Shown piece by piece: positions 34,330 to 41,996 of a DNA stretch of 64,000 bases (position 1 is the stretch's first letter; every line of letters begins with the position of its first letter). The notes below the pieces were generated by a model that did not search any database, was not told where the DNA came from, and was given only the letters and a program-made list of their open reading frames with translations. The DNA lies in the NCBI RefSeq assembly GCF_008932295.1, contig NZ_WBWA01000017.1, positions 1 through 64,000 of the forward strand. Reading direction: 5' to 3'. Position numbers and translations under genes: made by a program. This DNA is from Brucella tritici. Lineage in GTDB: Bacteria > Pseudomonadota > Alphaproteobacteria > Rhizobiales > Rhizobiaceae.

Positions 34330-35640
34330 TCAGTTCAGTGCCTTCTGGCGCGTCTCCACGTCGATGAAGAAGGCGATAATACCGGCCAGCGCCAGAAGTC
34401 CCGCGAATAGCGCCACGGCGACGTAAAAGCTCTGGCTGATGACGAGCGCCAGCGCGGAGGGCGCAAGCAAGCCGCCAAGGCGAGCCATCGCGCCCGCCGC
34501 TCCCATTCCGCTTGCGCGCAATCCTGTCGGATAAAGTTCCGGCGTGAAAGCATAGAGTGCGCCCCATGTGCCAAGCAGCGCAAAGCTCATGATGAGAATG
34601 GATGAACCGACAACGGCAGAGCTGTTGGCCACTGTAAAGAGAGCGCAGGCAGCCGCGCTGATGAACAGGAAGGCGATCAGCGTCTTCTTGCGTCCCCACG
34701 CTTCCACGCCATAGGCGGCGAGTGCGTAGCCCGGCAATTGGGCCAGCGCAACCACGACAAGGAAGCCGTAGCCGCGGACGAAGCCAAAACCGTCACCGGC
34801 AAGCTTGGCCGGAATCCAGGTGAAAATGCCGTAATAGGACACCGAAACGAGGAACCAGATTGCCAGCGTCGTCAGCGTGCGCTGGCGAAGGTTTGGCGAT
34901 AGAAGCTTTTCGCCTGTCACCATAAGCGGTGCTTCAAGCCGGGCCTTCGGCGGCAGCTCAGGCTTGCCATTACGGCGAAGCACGCGGTTCATCACCGATT
35001 TGGCTTCTTCCGGGCGCCCCGACTTCAGAAGATGCATCGGGGATTCCGGCACCCAGAGACGCAGCCATATGCCGATAAGGGCGGGTGCAGCGGTGACGAC
35101 GAAGATATAGCGCCACGCATCCTCTACGCCTGCAAGGCTGGTGGCCCATGCCGCAAGGGCGATGATAACAGTGCCGACCGCCCAGAAACCTTCGAGCATA
35201 ACCAGCCAGCGACCGCGATTTTTGGCCGGAAGGAATTCGGCCATCATCGCATAGTCGACCGGCAAGGTTCCGCCCACTGCCACGCCTGTCATGAAGCGCA
35301 GGGCGAGCAAGACGCCGAAGCTGGGCGCAAATGCGGAAAGCAGTCCGAAAACGGCATCACAGGCGACAGTGATGAGAAGCACGCGACGGCGACCATATTT
35401 ATCGGCCAATCGTCCGAATACGGCTGCGCCGATCAGCATGCCGAGGAAGAACAGCGTTCCGGTCTGCAATGCCTGCGGAATCGTCAGCCCAAAAGTCTTT
35501 GCAATGGCAGCGCCGGTAAAGCCGACGGCAAGCACCTGCATGGCATCGGCGGCCCAGACAAGACCGAACACACCCAGAAGACCGCGTTGAAATGCGCCCG
35601 TACCCGCCTGATCGAGCGTCTGTTCGATGGTAACTTTCAT
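34330..35640 (-). CDS. MFS transporter, sugar/aromatic-acid type
   Basis: A 436-aa major facilitator with twelve predicted spans. The family signature GRLADKYGRRRVLL follows span 2, RFMTGVAVGGTLPVDYAMMAEF lies around spans 4-5, and the PESP block and long central loop (EEAKSVMNRVLRRNGKPEL) are typical of sugar porter/niacin-type carriers. I start at 35640 (MKVTIEQ). The longer reading from 35712 adds 24 basic residues overlapping the LysR gene end. It is downstream of and in the same direction as the LysR gene. The substrate is unknown. Confidence 0.87.
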   Translation of the reverse strand: MKVTIEQTLDQAGTGAFQRGLLGVFGLVWAADAMQVLAVGFTGAAIAKTFGLTIPQALQTGTLFFLGMLIGAAVFGRLADKYGRRRVLLITVACDAVFGLLSAFAPSFGVLLALRFMTGVAVGGTLPVDYAMMAEFLPAKNRGRWLVMLEGFWAVGTVIIALAAWATSLAGVEDAWRYIFVVTAAPALIGIWLRLWVPESPMHLLKSGRPEEAKSVMNRVLRRNGKPELPPKARLEAPLMVTGEKLLSPNLRQRTLTTLAIWFLVSVSYYGIFTWIPAKLAGDGFGFVRGYGFLVVVALAQLPGYALAAYGVEAWGRKKTLIAFLFISAAACALFTVANSSAVVGSSILIMSFALLGTWGALYAFTPELYPTGLRASGMGAAGAMARLGGLLAPSALALVISQSFYVAVALFAGLLALAGIIAFFIDVETRQKALN

Positions 35641-35708
35641 GCCGCGACGTGTCCCCTGCTGCCGGCTGAATATATGCTGCCTTTTACAACGCTGACGATG
35701 GGGCGCTG

Positions 35709-36638
35709 TCAATCGCCCTTTTCCGATATTGCCCGATCTTTTGCCTGCAAATATTCCCAGAAGCTCTCGGCATGGGCCGGAAGTGCCGCATCGTGACGAT
35801 AGATACGGACCTCAACCGTGAAATCCCAATAGGGATCAGTCGAGGCCGGTACGAGTTCGCCGCGTTGCAGTTCATCATAGATGAGACTTTCGGGCAGCCA
35901 GGCCATACCCCACCCTGCAAGCGCCATGGCCTTCAGACCGATCGACATGGTGTTTTCGTGAACCACCTGACGCTTGAACGCAGTGCCGGATGCAAATTTC
36001 TGCGACAGGGCAGCGCCGAAGAAGGAAAAGTCGCCGTAGCTCAGATATGGCAGCGGCTCCCCGCTGGCGATTGCGTGATCGAGTATCGGCCCTGTCTGTG
36101 ATGGGCGCGAGACCGGCATCAGCCGTTCGGTGCCGAGCACGATATAAGGAAACTGGGTGCGGTCGATCAGGATCGGCACGAAATTATGGGCATAAGTCAG
36201 GAAGAAGTGAACCTCTCCTTCCGTCAGCGTCGCGATATTGTCCTCAAAGCCGCCGCGATCCGGACTGAGCAGGGAGCGGATGCCGCCAACATCGTCGTCG
36301 ATCTGTTTCAGCCAGTGCGGAAAGAACGTGACCGTCAGCGTGTGCAGTGCTGAAAATGTGAGGACGGGATTCTGGACTTCGCGGCTCGGCTGCAACGCTT
36401 TGCGCGTGTTGTAGAACTGGCGAACCGTATCCTGCGCGACAGGCAGGAAGGTTCGTCCCTCGCGGGTAAGCTCGGCAGGAAACGTCGCGCGATTGACGAG
36501 CGTGACCCCCAGCCAGAGTTCAAGCTGCTTGATCCGGCGGGAAAATGCGGATTGCGTCACATGACGGGCATCTGCCGCACGTGAGAAACTCGACGTTGCC
36601 GCCAGCGCGATGAAGTCTTCCAGCCATTTTAGTTCCAT
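35709..36638 (-). CDS. LysR-family regulator, HypT/YjiE-like group
   Basis: A 309-aa LysR regulator. The DNA-binding domain is residues 1-60 (MELKWLEDFIALAATSSFSRAA, HVTQSAFSRRIKQLE), and the N-terminal wording resembles the HypT (YjiE) hypochlorite-response group. The rest is the effector-binding domain. It precedes the MFS gene on the same strand, so that carrier is a plausible target. Its start codon lies 17 nt from an inverted array of 8-nt repeats that would sit in its promoter or leader. Confidence 0.87.
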   Translation of the reverse strand: MELKWLEDFIALAATSSFSRAADARHVTQSAFSRRIKQLELWLGVTLVNRATFPAELTREGRTFLPVAQDTVRQFYNTRKALQPSREVQNPVLTFSALHTLTVTFFPHWLKQIDDDVGGIRSLLSPDRGGFEDNIATLTEGEVHFFLTYAHNFVPILIDRTQFPYIVLGTERLMPVSRPSQTGPILDHAIASGEPLPYLSYGDFSFFGAALSQKFASGTAFKRQVVHENTMSIGLKAMALAGWGMAWLPESLIYDELQRGELVPASTDPYWDFTVEVRIYRHDAALPAHAESFWEYLQAKDRAISEKGD

Positions 36639-36655
36639 TGGGTCGGGCCTTCTCT

Positions 36656-36750
36656 AGGGGAGTAGGGGAATAAGGGAATAGGTGAGTAGGGCATCAGAGG
36701 CAATTCGCGGCCCCACATACTCCCTTACTCACCTATTCCCCTACTCCCTC
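36656..36750. repeat. Inverted arrays of degenerate 8-nt repeats (minisatellite)
   Basis: Left arm 36656-36695 is AGGGGAGT, AGGGGAAT, AAGGGAAT, AGGTGAGT, AGGGCATC. Right arm 36719-36750 carries four like units in the opposite orientation (AAGGGAGT, AGGTGAGT, AGGGGAAT, GAGGGAGT read on the minus strand). The arms can pair for about 30 bp with one extra unit looped out on the left. The unit is one base from AGGGCAGT, the octamer of the Brucella HOOF-print VNTR loci. Confidence 0.8.
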
Positions 36751-36842
36751 ACCCCTTATGCAATTTCTGCATAGTGATTGCAAAACATAGCATTGGCAGC
36801 TCCCAAGCTTTTTCCATACCGTCGCGTCAGGGCTTGTTAAAC

Positions 36843-36885
36843 GCGCATCTGTTCCGAAAATCGCTTCACGCTTTTCGGGGTGCGC
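36843..36885. repeat. Dispersed palindromic repeat (CCGAAAA type)
   Basis: GCGCA (36843-36847) pairs with TGCGC (36881-36885), and CCGAAAA (36854-36860) with TTTTCGG (36872-36878), around CGCTTCACG. It is the same design as the element after rhaS at 28929-28969. A GTG at 36880 that would extend the next gene lies inside it. Confidence 0.65.
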
Positions 36886-36918
36886 ACAATCAATCACATA
36901 GATGTCCGAGGACGTGTT

Positions 36919-37788
36919 TTGGCCAGGGTAATTTATTTGAACGGCGCTTTCGTTGCTGAGAACGAAGCGAAAGTGTCGGTGTTCGATCGCGGCTTTCTGT
37001 TTGGTGACGGTATTTACGAAGTCAGCGCTGTCATCGATGGGCGTCTTGTCGATAACGAGCTTCACCTCGCCCGTCTGGAGCGTTCCGTCAAGGAACTCGG
37101 AATTCCGTTGCCTGCTTCGCTGGATGCCATTCGTGCGGCTCAGATCGAGCTGATGAAACGCAACGAGCTTTATGAAGGCGTCGTTTATATGCAGGTGACG
37201 CGCGGCGAAGCTGAGCGTGATTTCGTCTATGCCGACGACATCAAGCCGAATTTCGTCATGTTCACGCAGGCCAAGAACCTCGCCAATTCACCGTCGGTTC
37301 AGAATGGCGTAAGGGTGGATGTTGCACCCGACACACGCTGGGCGCGCCGCGACATCAAGACCGTCATGCTGCTGGCACAGGTGCTGGCGAAGAAGCAGGC
37401 CAAGAGCAAGGGCTATCATGAAGTCTGGCTGGTCGAAGATGGCTTCGTCACCGAGGGCGGTTCATCGACGGCATTCATCATCACCAATGACAATGTGCTG
37501 GTAACGCGGCCGAATTCGCACGCCATCCTGCCCGGCTGCACGCGCCGCGCCGTCATCAAGATCGCGGAAGAACAGAACCTTCGCATCGAAGAACGCCTGT
37601 TCACAGTCGATGAGGCGAAGGCCGCCAAGGAAGCATTTCTTACGAGCGCATCAAGCTTCGTGACGCCGATTATCGGCATTCAGGATCACACGATCTCCGA
37701 TGGCAAGCCGGGACCAATCACCCGGCGCCTGCAGGAGATCTACATGGATATGGCTCGCACGGGAGCGGAGCCGGTACTTCAACCTTAA
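36919..37788 (+). CDS. D-amino acid aminotransferase (fold type IV)
   Basis: A 289-aa PLP enzyme of the D-alanine/branched-chain aminotransferase family. It moves the amino group of D-amino acids to 2-oxoglutarate or pyruvate. The PLP lysine is Lys147 in RRDIKTVMLL, and the PLP-phosphate region includes EGGSSTAF. FDRGFLFGDGIYEV near residues 22-35 is typical of D-AAT. I choose TTG at 36919 (MARVIYLNGAF, with GAGGA upstream) since GTG 36880 lies in a dispersed repeat. The neighbours are an amino acid importer and a D-aminopeptidase-like enzyme. By eye the R-x-H carboxylate trap of the Bacillus enzyme reads R100-D-F here. Confidence 0.85.
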   Translation: MARVIYLNGAFVAENEAKVSVFDRGFLFGDGIYEVSAVIDGRLVDNELHLARLERSVKELGIPLPASLDAIRAAQIELMKRNELYEGVVYMQVTRGEAERDFVYADDIKPNFVMFTQAKNLANSPSVQNGVRVDVAPDTRWARRDIKTVMLLAQVLAKKQAKSKGYHEVWLVEDGFVTEGGSSTAFIITNDNVLVTRPNSHAILPGCTRRAVIKIAEEQNLRIEERLFTVDEAKAAKEAFLTSASSFVTPIIGIQDHTISDGKPGPITRRLQEIYMDMARTGAEPVLQP

Positions 37789-37816
37789 CCCCAAGAAAAG
37801 AAAGCAAGAGGGGACA

Positions 37817-38680
37817 ATGACAATAAAAAGACTACTGAAACAGACAGCCTATGGCGCAGTTTTTGCCAGCGCAGCAGCGCTGGCAGGTGCGGGAGCCGCA
37901 TTGGCAGCAACCGAAGGCTACGGCGATTGCCCGCTGACGGGTGAAAAGGGTTCGGCCAAGATCAATCCGGCGGTTGAGGGACAGTTTACTGTCATCATCA
38001 ACCTGCCTGCCCTTGGCCAGTTCAACGGCGATACGCCGGACAGCATCAAGGACGGCTATGAATTCTGCATGGCGGTCAACATTGCGCATCGTCTGGGCCT
38101 CGACAAGGTAAAGCTCGTCAACGCCTCGTTCGATTCCATCGTTGCCGGTCAGAACAGGGATTACGACATCGCGCTTGCGCTGATCTCGGTTACCGAGCCG
38201 CGCAAGAAGGTCGTGGATTTCTCCGTTCCTTACATGAATTCGGATTACGGTGTTGCTGCACGTGCCGACAAGCCGGTTACCGAAGCTGACATGAAGACCG
38301 GAAAGATCGGAACTCAGGCCGGTACGACATTGGTTCCTTTCGCACAGGATACGCTGAAGGTCGCAAGCCTCGATGTGTTCGACGATACGGCTTCCATGTT
38401 TACCGCTCTTGCCGCTGGCAAGGTTGATGCCGTGATGACTGACCTCACGATCATCCTCGGACAGGTACAGAATTCCAACGGCAAGCTGGCGGTTGTCGGC
38501 AAGTATACGTCCGGCGGCGAGACCGCAGGCATCTACCCGAAGGGTTCGGAAAACAAGAAGGTCATCGACCAGCTTATCGAGGACATGAACAAGGATGGCA
38601 CGCTGAAGAAGCTTGAAGCTGCCTATCTGCTTCCGTCCTGGGGAATGTCGCCTTCCGACGTTCCGCTCTGGAAGCCATGA
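37817..38680 (+). CDS. Polar amino acid ABC substrate-binding protein
   Basis: A 287-aa SBP_bac_3 family periplasmic protein. The Sec signal peptide is residues 1-30, cleaved after ALA. The mature N-terminus has Cys38 in YGDCPLTGEKG. The ligand-domain blocks include DSIKDGYEFCMAVN, DIALALISVTEPRKKVVDFS and a GKIGTQAGTT hinge. GAGGGG precedes the ATG. It is the first of three transporter genes between the D-amino acid aminotransferase and the DmpA-like peptidase, so a D-amino acid or small peptide ligand is plausible but unproven. Confidence 0.86.
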   Translation: MTIKRLLKQTAYGAVFASAAALAGAGAALAATEGYGDCPLTGEKGSAKINPAVEGQFTVIINLPALGQFNGDTPDSIKDGYEFCMAVNIAHRLGLDKVKLVNASFDSIVAGQNRDYDIALALISVTEPRKKVVDFSVPYMNSDYGVAARADKPVTEADMKTGKIGTQAGTTLVPFAQDTLKVASLDVFDDTASMFTALAAGKVDAVMTDLTIILGQVQNSNGKLAVVGKYTSGGETAGIYPKGSENKKVIDQLIEDMNKDGTLKKLEAAYLLPSWGMSPSDVPLWKP

Positions 38681-38701
38681 TCTGACGGTTTTCGGGTCGC
38701 A

Positions 38702-38779
38702 ATCGCAATGCCGGTTGCGATCCGGACTGACCGGCATTCAGAACCCGACCTTTGCGGCTGACGTTCCCGATCATCGGGA
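38702..38779 (+). terminator. Two stem-loops between binding-protein and permease genes
   Basis: ATCGCAA (38702-38708) pairs with TTGCGAT (38715-38721), and TCCCGAT (38765-38771) pairs with ATCGGGA (38773-38779). Both lie in the 132-nt gap after the binding-protein gene. No T run follows. Likely role: transcript stabilisation or attenuation. Confidence 0.5.
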
Positions 38780-38812
38780 CCGTTTCCCCATCTGTTTCAG
38801 CGAGAATAAACC

Positions 38813-39922
38813 ATGTCTTATCCGGCACCGGATGCAAGCGCGGAACGCGCGCGGCAATGGCGTGTCCGAAACAAGGTTCGCACCCATGGCGGTCGTTCCC
38901 TGTTCGCTTTTGTCTTTTCCTTCCTTACCCTTCTGGCCTCGGGCCAGACGGTCTATAGCGTTTCGAGCTATACGATCTCGCAGGGCTGGCCTGAATTGCC
39001 CGTTGTGGCAGTAGGCATCGTGCTGCTGCTGGCACCGCTTGCCGTCCTCTGGTTTGCCTGGCGTGCCGTGCAGATTTCGGGCGAAGCCGGAAAGAGCGCC
39101 GATATCTACCGTGGGCGCGAGCTCGGCGCACAGGCGTCCGATCTTTCCTGGCAGGTGATTTCCTATGCCGTAGCGGTTCTCATCATCTGCGCCGGCGCGT
39201 GGTTCATGATCGTCAATGACGCAGCCGTCAGCCGAACCTTCTTCGACGTTAGCCTGATCGTCAAATCGGCAGGTACGGTGCTGAAAGCTTTCGGCACGAA
39301 TATCGTCATCTTCTTCGTATCGGCCATCCTGATCCTCGTATGGGCGCTCGTCATCGCCATTGCGCGCACGCTGCCGGGCAAGGCTGGCAAGCCCATCCGC
39401 GTGCTTGCAACGCTCTACAGCGATCTGTTTCGCGGACTTCCGGCCATCATCACGATCTATCTTATCGGTTTCGGCCTGCCCCTGACCGGTCTGCCGATCC
39501 TGAAGGATCTGTCCTCCAACGCCTATGCCATCATTGCGCTGACGCTGACCTACGGCGCCTATACGTCCGAAGTCTATCGCGCGGGCATCGAAAGCGTGCA
39601 TCCAAGCCAGATCGCGGCAGCGCGTTCGCTCGGCCTCTCCTATGCGCGCACCATGCGCTATGTAGTTGTGCCGCTTGCCGTGCGCGGCATCATTCCGCCG
39701 CTGATGAACAACTGCATCAGCTTGCAGAAAGACACCGCACTGGTCGCCATTATCGGCACCATTGATGCCTTCAACCAGTCGAAGATCATCGCCGCGAACT
39801 ATTTCAACCTGTCGGCTGTCACCACCGTCGCCATTCTGTTCATCGTCATCACCATTCCGCAGGCCCGTTTCGTGGACCGCCTGATCGAACGTTATCGCAG
39901 AAAAATGCGCTCGAGCATGTAA
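38813..39922 (+). CDS. Polar amino acid ABC permease
   Basis: A 369-aa HisM/GlnP-type permease, longer than the usual 220-260 aa because of an N-terminal extension with extra membrane spans (about residues 30-90). The channel domain follows (GTNIVIFFVSAILIL, RGLPAIITIYLIGFGLP). The EAA loop is AARSLGLSYARTMRYVVVPLA. It is the only permease gene of the system, so it probably works as a homodimer. It is followed after 11 nt by the ATPase gene. Confidence 0.9.
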   Translation: MSYPAPDASAERARQWRVRNKVRTHGGRSLFAFVFSFLTLLASGQTVYSVSSYTISQGWPELPVVAVGIVLLLAPLAVLWFAWRAVQISGEAGKSADIYRGRELGAQASDLSWQVISYAVAVLIICAGAWFMIVNDAAVSRTFFDVSLIVKSAGTVLKAFGTNIVIFFVSAILILVWALVIAIARTLPGKAGKPIRVLATLYSDLFRGLPAIITIYLIGFGLPLTGLPILKDLSSNAYAIIALTLTYGAYTSEVYRAGIESVHPSQIAAARSLGLSYARTMRYVVVPLAVRGIIPPLMNNCISLQKDTALVAIIGTIDAFNQSKIIAANYFNLSAVTTVAILFIVITIPQARFVDRLIERYRRKMRSSM

Positions 39923-39933
39923 GGGGACGGATA

Positions 39934-40677
39934 ATGGCACTCGTAGAAATCGACAAGGCAATCAAGCGCTACGGCTCGCTGGAAGTTCTGTCCGGGATCA
40001 GCCTGGACATCGAGGAACATCAGGTCGTGTGCCTGATCGGGCCTTCCGGCTGCGGCAAGTCCACGCTTCTGCGCTGCATCAACCGGCTCGAAACCATCGA
40101 CGAAGGCGAAATCCGCCTGCACGGCGACCGGGTCACGGGACCGGGCGTGGACCTCGACATTTTGCGCCGCGAGATCGGCATCGTGTTCCAGGGATACAAT
40201 CTGTTTCCGCATATGACGGTTATGGAGAATGTCACGCTGGGGCCGACAAAAGTGCTGGGCATGCCGGTGAAGGAAGCCGAGGAAAAGGGGCTGGCGCTGC
40301 TTGCACGCATTGGCCTCGATCACAAGGCGAAGGAATATCCCGACCGTCTGTCCGGCGGACAGCAGCAGCGTGTGGCCATTGTGCGTGCGCTCCTGATGGA
40401 CCCGACGCTCCTGCTGCTCGACGAAATCACTTCGGCGCTCGATCCCGAACTGGTGTCGGAAGTGCTCGACATCGTGCGCGACCTTGCCAAAAAAGGTATG
40501 ACGATGGTGCTCGCCACGCATGAAATGGGTTTTGCCCGCGAGGTTGCGGACAAGGTTTGTTTCCTGCAAAACGGCAAGGTCTATGAAGAAGGCCCGCCGT
40601 CGCAGATTTTCGGCAATCCGCAGGGCGAGCGCACGCAGGCTTTCCTCAAACGCATTATCGAGGCTGGGCGTCTTTGA
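39934..40677 (+). CDS. Polar amino acid ABC ATP-binding protein
   Basis: A 247-aa GlnQ/HisP-type ATPase with Walker [10 protein letters not shown] (residues 36-44), Q-loop FQGYNLFPHM, signature LSGGQQQR, Walker B LLLLDEITSALD (the family usually has DEPTSALD; here Pro is replaced by Ile) and switch ATHEMGFA. It is encoded between the permease and the DmpA-like peptidase in one transcript. Confidence 0.92.
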   Translation: MALVEIDKAIKRYGSLEVLSGISLDIEEHQVVCLIGPSGCGKSTLLRCINRLETIDEGEIRLHGDRVTGPGVDLDILRREIGIVFQGYNLFPHMTVMENVTLGPTKVLGMPVKEAEEKGLALLARIGLDHKAKEYPDRLSGGQQQRVAIVRALLMDPTLLLLDEITSALDPELVSEVLDIVRDLAKKGMTMVLATHEMGFAREVADKVCFLQNGKVYEEGPPSQIFGNPQGERTQAFLKRIIEAGRL

Positions 40678-40706
40678 CGCCCTGCCCCTTCAACCCCTGA
40701 CGGAAA

Positions 40707-41741
40707 ATGACCATGACAGGCAAGGCACGCGACTACGGCATCATTTGCGGCATCATGCAGCCGGGCGAAAACAACGCCATAACCGATGTGCCGGGCGTGC
40801 GCGTGGGGCACCACACCTTGCGCAACGGCGATATCAATACCGGCGTGACGGCAATTATCCCGCATGTCGGCAACATGTATCGCCGCAAGGTGCTGGCCGC
40901 CTGTGATGTCATCAACGGTTTCGGCAAGAGCACCGGTCTCGTGCAGGTCGAGGAGTTGGGCACGCTGGAAACGCCGATCCTGCTCACCAATACGTTTGGC
41001 GTCGGAACCTGCGCTAATGCGTTGATCCGCGATGCGATTGCGGGCAATCCCGATATCGGGCGCACCACGGCAACCGTCAATCCTGTCGTTCTGGAATGCA
41101 ATGACGGTCCGCTCAACGATATTCAGGCAATGGCGGTCACGGAGGCTGACGCGCAGGAAGCCTTGAAGATTGCCGGAACGGATGTCGGCGAAGGCAATGT
41201 CGGTGCGGGAACCGGCATGAGCTGCTTCGGCTTCAAGGGGGGCATCGGTACGTCCTCGCGCCAGTTCGAACTTGATGGCAAGGTTTATCACCTCGGCGTT
41301 CTGGCACTGACGAACTTCGGTCGGGCCGGTGATCTGGTTCTTCCCGATGGACGCAGGCCTTCACCGAAGGCCGAAGCAGAGCCGGAAAAGGGTTCGGTTA
41401 TTCTGGTGCTCGCAACCGACGTTCCGATGGAGCATAGGCAACTGAAGCGCGTGACCCGCCGCTGCGGCGCGGGACTGGCGCGCCTCGGTGCATTCTGGGG
41501 CCACGGCAGCGGCGATATTGCCATCGGCTTTTCAACGGCAGTGACCTTCGATCATGACGAAGAGCGCGATGTGGTCGAGATCGCGGTGCTCAACGAAAAC
41601 CGTATCGATACGTTGTTTCGCGCAGCAGTTGAGTCTACGCAGGAAGCCGTTCTCAACTCAATGTGCATGGCTGAACCGATGCGCGGACGTGCCGCAAACC
41701 GCCGTTCGCTTGCCGACTGGCTGGAAAATCAACGGAACTAA
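40707..41741 (+). CDS. P1-family aminopeptidase, DmpA-like
   Basis: A 344-aa autoprocessing N-terminal-nucleophile hydrolase of peptidase family P1 (S58). The precursor is cleaved at Gly229-Ser230 (EKGSVILVLATD) to free the nucleophile Ser230. Matching blocks include DVPGVRVGHHTL and VNPVVLECNDG. The type enzyme, DmpA (L-aminopeptidase/D-esterase/D-amidase), comes from Ochrobactrum anthropi. No signal peptide is present, so it is cytosolic. It ends the D-amino acid operon, where it could release N-terminal D- or L-residues from imported peptides for the aminotransferase. Confidence 0.9.
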   Translation: MTMTGKARDYGIICGIMQPGENNAITDVPGVRVGHHTLRNGDINTGVTAIIPHVGNMYRRKVLAACDVINGFGKSTGLVQVEELGTLETPILLTNTFGVGTCANALIRDAIAGNPDIGRTTATVNPVVLECNDGPLNDIQAMAVTEADAQEALKIAGTDVGEGNVGAGTGMSCFGFKGGIGTSSRQFELDGKVYHLGVLALTNFGRAGDLVLPDGRRPSPKAEAEPEKGSVILVLATDVPMEHRQLKRVTRRCGAGLARLGAFWGHGSGDIAIGFSTAVTFDHDEERDVVEIAVLNENRIDTLFRAAVESTQEAVLNSMCMAEPMRGRAANRRSLADWLENQRN

Positions 41742-41996
41742 GCCCGGCAATCCCTGGCGGGCTCCACACAAAACCCTGATATTTTCTGTGTATTGCCACA
41801 ATTGACTTTGCTCATCCGCTGATGATCGAAGCTGAAGGATGGCAATATGCTGTCGAACCGCGACTCGGCGCGACCCAAGGTATGCTCCCACGAGTTTGGA
41901 CTGCCCAGGTACAACCGTTGCAGGTATAAGGCGCTTCGTTTTCGGGGCAGTCGAATACTGGCTTGATGACAGCACCGGAATTTCAGGACCAAATTT
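41742..41996. other. Intergenic region before the efflux operon
   Basis: 255 nt with no convincing gene. Short open frames on both strands (for example 41823-41927 plus) lack ribosome sites and resemble nothing known to me. It must contain the promoter for the following TTG-initiated efflux operon; no clear -35/-10 pair was found. Confidence 0.4.

Noticed and set aside
36880-36918. GTG start for the D-amino acid aminotransferase
   Set aside because: The GTG lies inside a dispersed palindromic repeat; GAGGA and family homology favour TTG at 36919.
41823-41927. Short plus-strand ORF before the efflux operon
   Set aside because: No ribosome site, no recognisable sequence, and the minus strand is equally open; treated as chance.
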